From Ruminococcus sp. (GTDB taxonomy: Bacteria > Bacillota > Clostridia > Oscillospirales > Ruminococcaceae), in contig JAILFN010000123.1 in assembly GCA_024697545.1 (NCBI GenBank), positions 16,251-80,250 of the forward strand: a stretch of 64,000 nt of DNA, written 5' to 3'. Made by a program: the position numbers and the translations under genes. The notes below the pieces were generated by a model. That model was not told the origin of the DNA. It searched no databases and saw only the letters and a program-made list of their open reading frames with translations. Below are positions 48,925 through 58,602 of this stretch, piece after piece (position 1 is the stretch's first letter; each line of letters opens with the position of its first letter).

Positions 48925-49845
48925 TCATTGCTGTTTATTTCTTATCTCATCGGCGATAGCCGCTATCTTCTGGAGCCTGTGGTTTGCGCCCGAGCGTGAT
49001 ATCGGCGGCTTTAGTGCCGCGCCGAGATCGGAAAGATTGAAGTCGGGGTTCTCATATCTGAGCAGCGCTATCTCCCGAAGATTATCGGGGAGAGAATCAA
49101 GCCCGCGGGTCTCGTCGATAAGCTCGATATCGGCTATCTGCTTTTCTGCGGCGCGTATCGACTTTTCGATGTTGGCATTGACGCAGTTTACGCCGCGGTT
49201 GATCTTGTTACGCATATCCTTCATCTGCTTAACATAAAAGAGATCGAAATAGCTGCCCGAAGCGCCCATAAGCCCGAGCATATCCATGATATTATCCGAT
49301 TCCTTGAAGTAAAGCACCTGATGACCCTTGCGCTCGACGTTTTTGGCAAGCATATTGAAATTCTCTATCAGCATAAGCCCGAGGTAATTGCAAAGCTCAA
49401 GTGTCGGCATAACAAATTCCATATGATAGCCCTTGTTAGGGTCGCTGAGCGAGCCGCAGGAGAGGAACATACCCGCCGTCATCTGCGGATACAGCGAAGA
49501 CTTCGGGTAGCGTTCACGCAGACGCTGTCTGCCGTCGCCGATGCCGAAATGCTCAAACAGCTTTTCGCGGGCTTCGGCGGTATTTACGCTAAGCGAATAC
49601 ATCACCTGTCCGCCGCCGCGGTCGGTCTCGTGGATATCCAGCACTCCGCGTCCGCAGATCTTCTCAACGCCCTTTTGGAAAAACTCTGCCGCCTTATCGA
49701 GCTCGGTCAGCAGCAGTATCTCATCTGCCGAAAGCTCATTGGCGCACAAAAGCATACCGTAAAGGCAGGCTTCTGCCTTTGCGGCATTGTTTATCTTGGA
49801 CAGTATCTCTTCCTTAACGCTTTGCGAAAAAGAAACCTCCGTCAT
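48925..49845 (-). CDS. whiA: WhiA DNA-binding regulator
   Basis: SFSQSVKEEILSK; NRGVNCVNANIEKSIRAAEKQIADI; C-terminal HTH LSDLGAALKPPISRSGANHRLQKI. Confidence 0.94.
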   Translation of the reverse strand: MTEVSFSQSVKEEILSKINNAAKAEACLYGMLLCANELSADEILLLTELDKAAEFFQKGVEKICGRGVLDIHETDRGGGQVMYSLSVNTAEAREKLFEHFGIGDGRQRLRERYPKSSLYPQMTAGMFLSCGSLSDPNKGYHMEFVMPTLELCNYLGLMLIENFNMLAKNVERKGHQVLYFKESDNIMDMLGLMGASGSYFDLFYVKQMKDMRNKINRGVNCVNANIEKSIRAAEKQIADIELIDETRGLDSLPDNLREIALLRYENPDFNLSDLGAALKPPISRSGANHRLQKIAAIADEIRNKQQ

Positions 49846-49856
49846 AGATCCACTCC

Positions 49857-50717
49857 CTAATGTTTATCAATATCTCTGTGGTCGATGCGTATCTTTCTTC
49901 CCTTGCTGCGAAGGTGTTCGGCAACAGCCTCGGCGAATGTAACGCTGCGGTGTTTTCCGCCCGTGCAGCCGAAGCCTATTACGAGCTGCGCCTTGCCCTC
50001 CTTCTCGTAGAGGGGAAGCATATAGTCGATAAGATCGCAGAATTTGTCCAGCAGCTCGCGGGACTCTTCAAACTTCAGGACATAGCCCGAGACATCGGGA
50101 TCAAGCCCCGTCTTATGCTTCAGCTCGGGGATATAGAAGGGATTCGGCAGGCATCTGACATCGAATACAAGATCTCCCTCGCTGAATACACCGTACTTGA
50201 ACCCGAAGGAGCGGACATCAACACGCATATGCTCGCCCGACGTTTCCTCGAAGATGGAATACAGGCGGGATCTCAGCTCTGCTGCCGAATAATTTGTCGT
50301 GTCGATATAATAATCGCTCATAGCCTTGGCAGACATGAGAAGACCGCGTTCGAGCTGGATAGCCTTTGTAACGCTGCCGCCCGCGCTTTCATCGAGCGGG
50401 TGCTTGCGGCGGGTCTCTTTATATCTCCTTGCGATAACGCTGTCTGCCGATTCAAGGAAGATTATCCGCAGGTCAACATCGCTGCTGCGAAGGTGGCTGA
50501 CGGCATCCTGGAGCTTCAGGAAGAAATCACCGCCGCGGACATCGACCACGAATGCGGCTTTCTTTATCATCCCTCCCGAATTCTCACAGAGATCGACGAA
50601 TTTTATTATAAGCTCGGGAGGAATATTATCCACGCAGTAATAATCCATATCCTCAAGGACATTGACTGCCGTAGACTTGCCCGAGCCGGACATTCCCGTG
50701 ATTATGACCAGCTGCAC
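49857..50717 (-). CDS. rapZ: RNase adapter RapZ (YvcJ family)
   Basis: ITGMSGSGKSTAVNVLEDMDYYCVDNIP; IGFGCTGGKHRSVTFAEAVAEHL. Confidence 0.95.
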   Translation of the reverse strand: MQLVIITGMSGSGKSTAVNVLEDMDYYCVDNIPPELIIKFVDLCENSGGMIKKAAFVVDVRGGDFFLKLQDAVSHLRSSDVDLRIIFLESADSVIARRYKETRRKHPLDESAGGSVTKAIQLERGLLMSAKAMSDYYIDTTNYSAAELRSRLYSIFEETSGEHMRVDVRSFGFKYGVFSEGDLVFDVRCLPNPFYIPELKHKTGLDPDVSGYVLKFEESRELLDKFCDLIDYMLPLYEKEGKAQLVIGFGCTGGKHRSVTFAEAVAEHLRSKGRKIRIDHRDIDKH

Positions 50718-50732
50718 GCTTTGACCCTCCTT

Positions 50733-51649
50733 TTATTCGTATGGGATTATACGGACCTCGCACTCGAGGTTGAACCCTGTGGTATCGCGAACCGTACGCT
50801 GAATATGATCTATCAGACCGCGGACATCAGAGCAGGTAGCACCGCCCTTGTTTATGACAAATCCGCAGTGTTTTTCGGACACCTGAGCACCGCCGACTGT
50901 GCAGCCGCGCAGCCCGCAGTCTTCGATAAGCTTGCCTGCGAACTGACCTTCGGGGCGCTTGAAGGTAGAGCCTGCATTTGGAAATTCAAGGGGCTGCTTT
51001 CCTTGCGTCTGCCGATAAGCTCCTTCATCTTGCCTTCGATATCCTGCTTGCTGCCTTTTGCAAGCTCGAAATCGGCGCTTATTATCATCTCATTGCTGTA
51101 ACAGAACCGTGAACCGCGGTATGTAAATCCTATCTGCGAAGGGCGGTAGGTGCGGAGATTGCCGTGGGTGTCCATAGCGGTGACGCTCTTGACCACATTC
51201 TTGATCTCGCCCTGATAAGCTCCCGCATTCATATAAACTCCGCCGCCTACGGTACCGGGGATACCGTAAGCAAATTCAAGACCGCTCAATGAAAGCTCGA
51301 GGGCTTTTCGGCAGACGGAGATAAGGCTTGCCCCTGAATAGGCACGCAGGGTGACATCATCTATCTGCTCGATCTCGCCCAATGAGTTATCAAACAGGAA
51401 GACAACGCCGTTAAAGCCCTCATCGGCGCAGAGCATATTCGAGCCCTTTCCCATAGTAAGGGTGCGTATCTTCTTTTCGGTTGAGAATCTGACCAGCTTT
51501 GAGAGGTCCTCGACACTGTCGGGAGCTATCATGACGGTGCAGGGACCGCCTATTCTAAAGGTCGTATGCTCGCAAAGCGGCTCGTTGCGGTATACCCTGC
51601 AACCGAGTTCCTCTGCAAGCTGTGCAAGCTGTTCGGCAGCGGTTATCAT
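50733..51649 (-). pseudogene. murB: UDP-N-acetylenolpyruvoylglucosamine reductase, apparent 1-nt frameshift
   Basis: HTTFRIGGPC, YGIPGTVGGGVYMNAGAYQGE; frame breaks at ~50998-51002. Adding one A on the minus strand gives [63 protein letters not shown]...RIIPYE*, ending at 50733. Confidence 0.9.
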
Positions 51650-51678
51650 GCTATCATCTTTCCTTTCGGTGTAATACA

Positions 51679-52638
51679 TTACATCAGATCCCAGCTCTTG
51701 ACCTTATCCTTTTTGTCTACCTGAAGACCGAGGTTATCAAGAAGCTCCTGTGCGGCGTTGTAGCCCATCTTCTTCTGGCGGTTGTTCATAGCGGCAACTT
51801 CAAGGATAACGGCGAGGTTACGTCCCGGCTTTATCGGGATAGTAAGGCTGGGGACGCTCACGCCAAGGATAGTCGTGAACTCATTATCAACGCCCATGCG
51901 GTCGTATACCTTTGTGGAATCCCACGGTTCAAGCTCAACCACCATATCTATCTTCTCGGTGACCTTTACGGCACCCATACCGAACAGTCTGCGGACGTTG
52001 ATGATACCTATACCGCGGATCTCAAGGTAGTGGCGGATATTATCGGGGGAGGAGCCCACAAGGCTGATACTTGACACGCGGCGGATCTCTACCGCGTCAT
52101 CGGCAACGAGTCTGTGACCGCGCTTTACAAGCTCGATAGCGGTCTCAGACTTACCGACGCCGCTTTCTCCGACGATAAGAACACCTTCACCGTAGATCTC
52201 GATGAGTACGCCGTGTCTTGTGATCCTCGGGGCAAGGCGCACATTCAGGAAGCTGATAAGAGATGCCATGAAGGTAGTGGTGCTTTCCGAAGTCCTGCCT
52301 ATCGGTATCTCATATTTCTTGGCAAGATCTAGCATCTCGGGATAAAGCTCATGACCGCGGCAGACGATGAACATTGGGATATGTGTAGCGAAAAGCTGCT
52401 CGATCTTCTTGTATCTGGTCTCCTCGTCAACGCTTGCAAGGTATGCAAACTCCATATTACCGCATATCTGTATGCGCTCGGCGTTAAAGTACTCATAGAA
52501 GCCCATGAGCTGGAGACCCGGTCTGTTGCAGTCGTTGTCGCAGACCTTGAGCTCCTCGGGAGGTGCAGGTGTGTATATCAGTTCGAGATCGACCTGCTTT
52601 ACTATCTCGTCTATCGTAACGGTAAATATCTCAGCCAT
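51679..52638 (-). CDS. hprK: HPr kinase/phosphorylase
   Basis: GESGVGKSETAIELVKRGHRLVADDAVEI; EIRGIGIINVRRLFG. Confidence 0.96.
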   Translation of the reverse strand: MAEIFTVTIDEIVKQVDLELIYTPAPPEELKVCDNDCNRPGLQLMGFYEYFNAERIQICGNMEFAYLASVDEETRYKKIEQLFATHIPMFIVCRGHELYPEMLDLAKKYEIPIGRTSESTTTFMASLISFLNVRLAPRITRHGVLIEIYGEGVLIVGESGVGKSETAIELVKRGHRLVADDAVEIRRVSSISLVGSSPDNIRHYLEIRGIGIINVRRLFGMGAVKVTEKIDMVVELEPWDSTKVYDRMGVDNEFTTILGVSVPSLTIPIKPGRNLAVILEVAAMNNRQKKMGYNAAQELLDNLGLQVDKKDKVKSWDLM

Positions 52639-52718
52639 ATCAATAACTTCCTTTCTATATTATACTTCCGAAACGGTGTGTTCTATTCATAAACGGGCAG
52701 CACCCGTTATATCCATGA

Positions 52719-53987
52719 TCAAAGCTCGATAAGACCTTTATCAAGCAGAGCCTGTGCCGCTTTCAGCACCCCGAGCTTGCCTGTCGGGTAAGTAAGACCG
52801 CCCTGGAGCCATACGGCGTAGGGGTCGCGGATAGGTGCGTCGGCGGAAAGCTCGATGGAAGCGCCCATCGTGAAAGCACCCGCAGCCATGATGACCTTGC
52901 TGTCATAGCCCGGCATATCCCATGCTTCGGGGGAGACATATGAATCGACAGGCGAACCGCTCTGTATGCCGCAGCAGAAAGCCGTAAGGCGTTCTTCATT
53001 TTCAAGGCAGATGGAGGATATGATATCGGTGCGGTATTCGTCGGCTGCGGGGAAGGTCCTGAACCCGAGCAGCCCAAAGAGCGAGCAGGCGAACACGCCT
53101 GTTTTCAGCGCAGCCTCAACGACAGCGGGTGCCATGAAGAAGCCTAAAAACATCTCACGGCTCTGGGTGAGGGTAGCGCCTACCTCCTTGCCGACACCTA
53201 CGCAGGCAAGTCTGTCGGCGCAAAGCCCGACCAGGTCTTTCCTGCCGCAGATATATCCGCCGGTCGAAGCGATGCCGCCGCCCGGGTTCTTTATCAGAGA
53301 ACCCGCGATAAGATCGGCTCCGACATCGGTAGGCTCGCGGGTCTCGACAAACTCACCGTAGCAGTTGTCCACCATGATGATGATATCGGGCTCGGCAGAG
53401 CGGGCGGTCTTTATGATCTTTTCTATGACCTCTATGGTAAATGAAGGTCTGAGCGAATAACCTCTCGAACGCTGGATATAACCCACCTTTGCGCCCTTAG
53501 CCTTCCGAGCTATCGCATCAAGATCGGGAGTACCGTCGGCTTTCAGTTCGACCTGATCGTACTTCACGCCGAAGTCTCTGAGCGAGCCGCGTCCCGAATC
53601 ACCGCGTATGCCTATGACCTCTTCCATAGTGTCATAGGGCGAACCCGTGAGGGAAAGGAGGGTGTCGCCCGGGCGGAGTATACCGAAAAGCGCAGTGGAG
53701 AGGGTATGAGTGCCGTTGACGAAATTATGGCGAACGACCGCGTCCTCGCCGCCGAGCGCCTGAGCGTAAACGGCATCGAGGGTATCACGCCCGATATCGC
53801 CGTAGCCGTAGCCTGTAGTGCCTTTAAGGCAGCCCTCACTGACGCGGTTGTCAATGAAAGCTTTCAGCACCTTTGCGCTGTTATATTCGGTAGTCTGCGA
53901 GATGCGTCTGAACGACTTCTCTGCCGTTTGCTCAGCCTTTTCCGCGAGGGCGGTAAGGCGGGGGTCTATATCAAAAAGGTTTTCCAT
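52719..53987 (-). CDS. PLP-dependent methionine gamma-lyase-like / aluminum-resistance family protein
   Basis: GYGYGDIGRDTLDAVYAQALGGEDAVVRHNFVNGTHTLS; GSLIKNPGGGIASTGGYICG. Confidence 0.9.
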   Translation of the reverse strand: MENLFDIDPRLTALAEKAEQTAEKSFRRISQTTEYNSAKVLKAFIDNRVSEGCLKGTTGYGYGDIGRDTLDAVYAQALGGEDAVVRHNFVNGTHTLSTALFGILRPGDTLLSLTGSPYDTMEEVIGIRGDSGRGSLRDFGVKYDQVELKADGTPDLDAIARKAKGAKVGYIQRSRGYSLRPSFTIEVIEKIIKTARSAEPDIIIMVDNCYGEFVETREPTDVGADLIAGSLIKNPGGGIASTGGYICGRKDLVGLCADRLACVGVGKEVGATLTQSREMFLGFFMAPAVVEAALKTGVFACSLFGLLGFRTFPAADEYRTDIISSICLENEERLTAFCCGIQSGSPVDSYVSPEAWDMPGYDSKVIMAAGAFTMGASIELSADAPIRDPYAVWLQGGLTYPTGKLGVLKAAQALLDKGLIEL

Positions 53988-54002
53988 ATATATTATCCTA
54001 AC

Positions 54003-54788
54003 TTAATTTATTCTGTACTCGTCTTTAAGCTCAAAGACTATATCGTGAGCGATAGCTGCGAAGCCAATCTCCTCATAATAGCTTACGCGGTGAAGGCGTG
54101 CAAAAAGGTGAACCTCATAGCCGTCGTCGCTGAGGCGTTCGCCTATCCAGTAGAGCAGGCGGCGGGCGTAAAGCTGTCCGCGGTATTCGGGGAGGGTCGC
54201 CACCTGACCGATGAGCGCTACGCCGTCGATGATATACTGCATAGTGGCGGTGCTGCGTCCCTTTATGAGAAACGACTGCGAAAGCCCGCGTCTGATACGG
54301 TGCGAGGTATCGGTCAGCCACAGCTCGTATGAATTTGCGAGCGCGGGGAAGGATTCGCGCAGGATAGCGTAAACGTCATCGAGGGCGGGCATCTCATCGA
54401 CTTCGATATCGGGGAGTTCGCCGCGGGGGACGTATGCAAATTCCTTTCGGTGCTCTGTCCTGTAAAGCTCATCGAGCATATACGCCATGCGGCAGGCATA
54501 GAGCGGGTCCAGCTCGATCGAATAAGGCTTCTGGATATTGAGGAATCCGCAGATCTCTTCAAGCTCATCATCGGAAAACACAAAGCCTTCAAGGTCGCAG
54601 ACGAGAGAGGAAGCATTGAATATCGAGATGAGCCCTATCTCCTTGTCACCGCGGCAGATGGCAAAGAACCTTGCGAAATCGTATTTTGTTCCGTAGGACA
54701 TATAATGCGAGCGCATACGCCTTGAATAGCTGCCCCGTTTCAGGCTGTCGAAAAGCGCGTCGTTATCATTTGTAAGCTGATAGATCAT
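54003..54788 (-). CDS. GNAT family N-acetyltransferase
   Basis: IGQVATLPEYRGQLYARRLLYWIGERL. Confidence 0.8.
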   Translation of the reverse strand: MIYQLTNDNDALFDSLKRGSYSRRMRSHYMSYGTKYDFARFFAICRGDKEIGLISIFNASSLVCDLEGFVFSDDELEEICGFLNIQKPYSIELDPLYACRMAYMLDELYRTEHRKEFAYVPRGELPDIEVDEMPALDDVYAILRESFPALANSYELWLTDTSHRIRRGLSQSFLIKGRSTATMQYIIDGVALIGQVATLPEYRGQLYARRLLYWIGERLSDDGYEVHLFARLHRVSYYEEIGFAAIAHDIVFELKDEYRIN

Positions 54789-55810
54789 AGTTTCTGTATC
54801 CGTTCCGCAAGCCCGCAGGCAAGCTTATAAGAGCATTCAAGATCGCTCGCGGCGATCACGCAGGAGGGCGAGTGAAGATATCTGCACGGAAGCGATATCG
54901 CCGCTGTGCGAACTCCGCCGCGGGAAACATGGATAGCTCCCGCGTCATTGCCGCCCGCAACAACGCTCTTGGTCTGACAGGGTATGCCGAGCGCTTCGGC
55001 TTGTTCAAACGCGAGCCTGTAAAGCTCTTTATCGTATATCGTGTGTCTGTCCATAAAGGAAACGACTGCGCCCCTGCCGACTTCGCAGACGCGCTTTTCG
55101 CCCGCAGACGAGGGTATATCCGCCGCAGTCGTGGATTCAAGCACGATCGCGAACTCGGGATCGGCGGTGTATGCGGCAGCCGTCGCACCGCGAAGCCCTA
55201 CCTCTTCCTGAACGACGAATGAGAATATGGTATCATACTCGGTGCCTTCCTCGATCATCTTCAGCATTATGGCACAGCCCGCGCGGTCGTCTATCGCTTT
55301 TGAGCGTATCATTCCGTCGCCGAAATGCAGCACTTCGGAATCGAAAACAACGCTGTCGCCCTGACGGACTAGCTTTTCGGCTTCTTCTTTTGAAGAGCAG
55401 CCGATGTCGATGGTCATGGCGTGAACGGACGGAGCTTTCGAGCGCTCATCGTCGGAAAGATTATGTACCGCCGTGCCGCCGATGACTCCGACGGTCTTAT
55501 TTGCGCCGACGAACACGCGCTTGCCGAACAGCACACGCGGGTCTATGCCGCCGACGGTATCGAATCTCAGGCAGCCGTCGCCGCAGATATGGGTGACGAT
55601 CAGACCGACCTCGTCCATGTGGGCGGATATGAGCAGCTTATGCTTTGCGGGCTGCCTGCCCCTGACGCAAGCGATAACACTGCCGAGGGGGTCAACGGTA
55701 TAGTCGCACCTGCCTTCTATCTTCGATATGATGTACGCGCGAACTGCGCCTTCATCGCCCGAGATGCCGTCGAGCGAGCAGAGTTCTTCAAGGTATTTTA
55801 CAAGCTCCAT
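54785..55810 (-). CDS. M42 family aminopeptidase
   Basis: LLISAHMDEVGLIV, AIDDRAGCAIM, VVQEEVGLRGA. Confidence 0.93.
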   Translation of the reverse strand: MELVKYLEELCSLDGISGDEGAVRAYIISKIEGRCDYTVDPLGSVIACVRGRQPAKHKLLISAHMDEVGLIVTHICGDGCLRFDTVGGIDPRVLFGKRVFVGANKTVGVIGGTAVHNLSDDERSKAPSVHAMTIDIGCSSKEEAEKLVRQGDSVVFDSEVLHFGDGMIRSKAIDDRAGCAIMLKMIEEGTEYDTIFSFVVQEEVGLRGATAAAYTADPEFAIVLESTTAADIPSSAGEKRVCEVGRGAVVSFMDRHTIYDKELYRLAFEQAEALGIPCQTKSVVAGGNDAGAIHVSRGGVRTAAISLPCRYLHSPSCVIAASDLECSYKLACGLAERIQKL

Positions 55811-56835
55811 CAGAACAGCCCCCTTTCGCAGAACTCAGCCACAAGTGCTGCGGTGTTCGTGATATCATCGGGCGAGACCGCTTCAACGGGCGTGTGCATA
55901 TATCTGATCGGCACGGAAACGGTGCAGCATGGTATGCCGCCCTTTGAAACGGAAACGGCATCCGCATCGGTGCCCGTTCTGCCGCCCATCACCTCAGTCT
56001 GATACGGGATACCGGCAGCCTTTGCAGCGCCGATAAGATCGCCCGAGAGCCTTCTGTCGAGAACGGGAGATATACCTATCGCGGCACCTCCGCCGACGGT
56101 GAAGTATTCTTCCGCGGATTCGCCGTGTACTCTGCCAAAGGTGACATCGAGTATGAGCGCAAAGTCCGCATCTAAAGTGAACGCACCCGTCCTTGCGCCT
56201 TGCGAGCCTACCTCCTCGCCTGTTGAGAGCAGCACTTCGATATTATACTTATTATCTTTGCCCGAGAGCATATCGAGAACTTCAAGTATCGTCAGGACGC
56301 AGGCGCGGTCATCGAGAGCTTTGGAGGTAATGAGAGAGCCCATAGCAAGCGGCTCATTCTCGATAAGAACGCGGTCGCCGCGTGAGATGAGCGCCTTTGC
56401 GCGTTCTCCCGAAAGCCCCGTATCGACATAAAGATCATCAAGGCTTGCCGCCTTGGAGCTGTCCGACTGCAAGTGCGGCGGGACGCTCGTGATGATGCCG
56501 TAAAGCTTTTCTCTGCCGTATATCGTCACCTTTGAGGCAGGCAGAACGCGGGTATCTGTACCGCCGCATTTTGATACTTTAAGAAAGCCGTCATCTGTGA
56601 TGTGGGTGACGATCAAGCCGATCTCGTCGATATGGGCGTTCAGCATGAGCGTTTTCTTTGCGGGGTCATATCTGCCGACCTTGCAGAACACGCTTCCGAG
56701 GGGAGTTTTTCCGACCTCCCCGTAAACGGAGAAAAGCTCTGCGCAGACATCGGCTATATTCTCTTCAGCGCCAGAGACACCTGTTGCCGTGCAAAGGGTC
56801 GTCAGGCGGTCAAGTAATGCTTTTTTATCTTTCAT
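55810..56835 (-). CDS. M42 family aminopeptidase, tandem paralogue
   Basis: LMLNAHIDEIGLIVTHI, ALDDRACVLTI, LLSTGEEVGSQGA. Confidence 0.93.
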   Translation of the reverse strand: MKDKKALLDRLTTLCTATGVSGAEENIADVCAELFSVYGEVGKTPLGSVFCKVGRYDPAKKTLMLNAHIDEIGLIVTHITDDGFLKVSKCGGTDTRVLPASKVTIYGREKLYGIITSVPPHLQSDSSKAASLDDLYVDTGLSGERAKALISRGDRVLIENEPLAMGSLITSKALDDRACVLTILEVLDMLSGKDNKYNIEVLLSTGEEVGSQGARTGAFTLDADFALILDVTFGRVHGESAEEYFTVGGGAAIGISPVLDRRLSGDLIGAAKAAGIPYQTEVMGGRTGTDADAVSVSKGGIPCCTVSVPIRYMHTPVEAVSPDDITNTAALVAEFCERGLF

Positions 56836-56848
56836 AACTGTTCGCAGA

Positions 56849-58240
56849 TCAGAGTTCGCTCACAAGGCGCTTGAAATGCTGTCCTCTTTCCTCAAAATTA
56901 TTGTAAAGGTCAAAGCTTGCGCTTGCGGGCGAGAGGGATACGACATCGCCGGGCTGGGAAAGCTTGTAAGCCTGCTGAACAGCCTCTTCGAGGGTCTTGA
57001 CGTTTATGATCTTCAGACCGCTTTCGGGATAGAGCGAAGAAGTCTTTACCGCCGCTTCGATCTTGGGACCTGTCGCGCCGAGGAGTATCAGCAGCTTCAC
57101 CTTTTCATTGACAGTATCAGCCATCGGCTCATAGGGTATCTTCTTATCATAGCCGCCCGCGATCACGATGATCTTCTGATTGAAAGAGTTGAGCCCTGCC
57201 ATTACTCTTGTGGGGCTTGTGGCGATGGAATCGTTGTACCACTTGACACCGTCAAGCTCTCGGACGAACTCTATGCGGTGTTCAACGCCGCCGAAGTTTC
57301 TTGCGGTATTGACGATGCTCTCGACAGAGACTTCGCCCCATACGGCGGAGATCGCGGTAAGGTAGTTGTCAACGTTGTGTATACCGGGGATGCGGATATC
57401 ATCCTTGTGGACTATCTCTGTCACGATGCCCTTGTCGGTATAGCAGAGCATACCGTCATCGCGCAGGAACGCGCCGCGCTCGGTATTGCCCGAAAGAGAG
57501 AACTTGACGAGAGTACCGCGGACCATAGGCGCGAGCTTCATGGTCTCTTCGTTATCGGCATTGAGAACGGTCTTGGAAAAAGCGTTCTGGTGTCTTATAA
57601 GATTGCACTTGGAGTCGATATACTCCTCCATAGTGCCGTGAACGTCGAGGTGGTTGGGCGAGATGTTGGTGATAACGGCAACATCGGGGGAGCGGCGCAT
57701 GGATATAAGCTGGAAGCTTGAAAGCTCAACGACAGCCACATCAGTCTCGCTCATAGTCTCTACCATAGGGAGCAGTGCCTTGCCGATATTTCCGCCGAGG
57801 TGTACCCTTCTGCCCTCTGCCTTCAGGAACTCGCTTATAAGGGTCGTGGAGGTAGTCTTGCCGTCAGAGCCTGTCACCGCGTAGATCTTGCAGGGACAGA
57901 GGTCGAAGAACACCTCCATCTCAGAGGTGATGATAACGCCCGCTTCACGCGCCTTTGTCAGAGCGGGGTTATTATAGTACATACCCGGTGTGCGGAAGAC
58001 GATATCGCAGTTTACAAGTTCATCGAGGTAATTCTCTCCGAGAGCGAAATCCGCGCCCTTTGCGGAAAACTCGCAGTAAAGCTCCTCGGGGAAATGATCC
58101 TCGTCCTTCTTGTCAAGGATAACGACCTTTATGCCCTTTGTCAGGAACAGTCTTATCAGCGCGGTATGGCTGACGCCCGTGCCGATGAAGCCGACTTTTT
58201 TATCCTTTATCGAATTGAAAAATCTCTGTGCCTTTGTCAT
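56849..58240 (-). CDS. murD: UDP-N-acetylmuramoylalanine--D-glutamate ligase
   Basis: AVTGSDGKTTSTTLISEFL, NISPNHLDVHGTMEEYI, AVWGEVSVESI; start 58240. Confidence 0.95.
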   Translation of the reverse strand: MTKAQRFFNSIKDKKVGFIGTGVSHTALIRLFLTKGIKVVILDKKDEDHFPEELYCEFSAKGADFALGENYLDELVNCDIVFRTPGMYYNNPALTKAREAGVIITSEMEVFFDLCPCKIYAVTGSDGKTTSTTLISEFLKAEGRRVHLGGNIGKALLPMVETMSETDVAVVELSSFQLISMRRSPDVAVITNISPNHLDVHGTMEEYIDSKCNLIRHQNAFSKTVLNADNEETMKLAPMVRGTLVKFSLSGNTERGAFLRDDGMLCYTDKGIVTEIVHKDDIRIPGIHNVDNYLTAISAVWGEVSVESIVNTARNFGGVEHRIEFVRELDGVKWYNDSIATSPTRVMAGLNSFNQKIIVIAGGYDKKIPYEPMADTVNEKVKLLILLGATGPKIEAAVKTSSLYPESGLKIINVKTLEEAVQQAYKLSQPGDVVSLSPASASFDLYNNFEERGQHFKRLVSEL

Positions 58241-58393
58241 GGTATGCACTCTCCGTTCTTATATTTCTTTCGTTACTTTCCTTTAGAACGCACGTTTCGT
58301 ATATACGCACGCATTCTATTATATTATACATCAAAACAGGGTGAATGGCAATACTTTAAATGAAAAATTAACAATTATACCCTTTCAATACAA

Positions 58394-58428
58394 AAAGCCC
58401 GAGAACGCGGTGAAACGTTCACGGGCTG
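58394..58428 (-). terminator. Terminator after the small membrane-protein gene
   Basis: Minus strand AGCCCGtGAACG...CGTTCtCGGGCTTTTTG. Confidence 0.75.
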
Positions 58429-58431
58429 ATA

Positions 58432-58602
58432 TCATTCTATATCCCGATAATCATTATCGTAGTCTTTTCGGCTGTCGCAAGCTTCTGCCTCCTGCCTTAG
58501 CTCTTCAAAGGCACGACGGAACATCTCACGGTTGCGGCGTTTGAGTTTTATCGTGATGTACCCCAGAGCTATAACGCCGCCGATAAACAAAAACAGCATC
58601 AT
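58432..58602 (-). CDS. Small single-TM protein (56 aa), missing from the ORF track
   Basis: MMLFLFIGGVIALGYITIKLKRRNREMFRRAFEELRQEAEACDSRKDYDNDYRDIE*; start overlaps the cysE stop. Confidence 0.7.
   Translation of the reverse strand: MMLFLFIGGVIALGYITIKLKRRNREMFRRAFEELRQEAEACDSRKDYDNDYRDIE

Noticed and set aside
49860-51101. 413-aa plus-strand ORF
   Set aside because: Antisense of rapZ/murB; no recognisable motifs.
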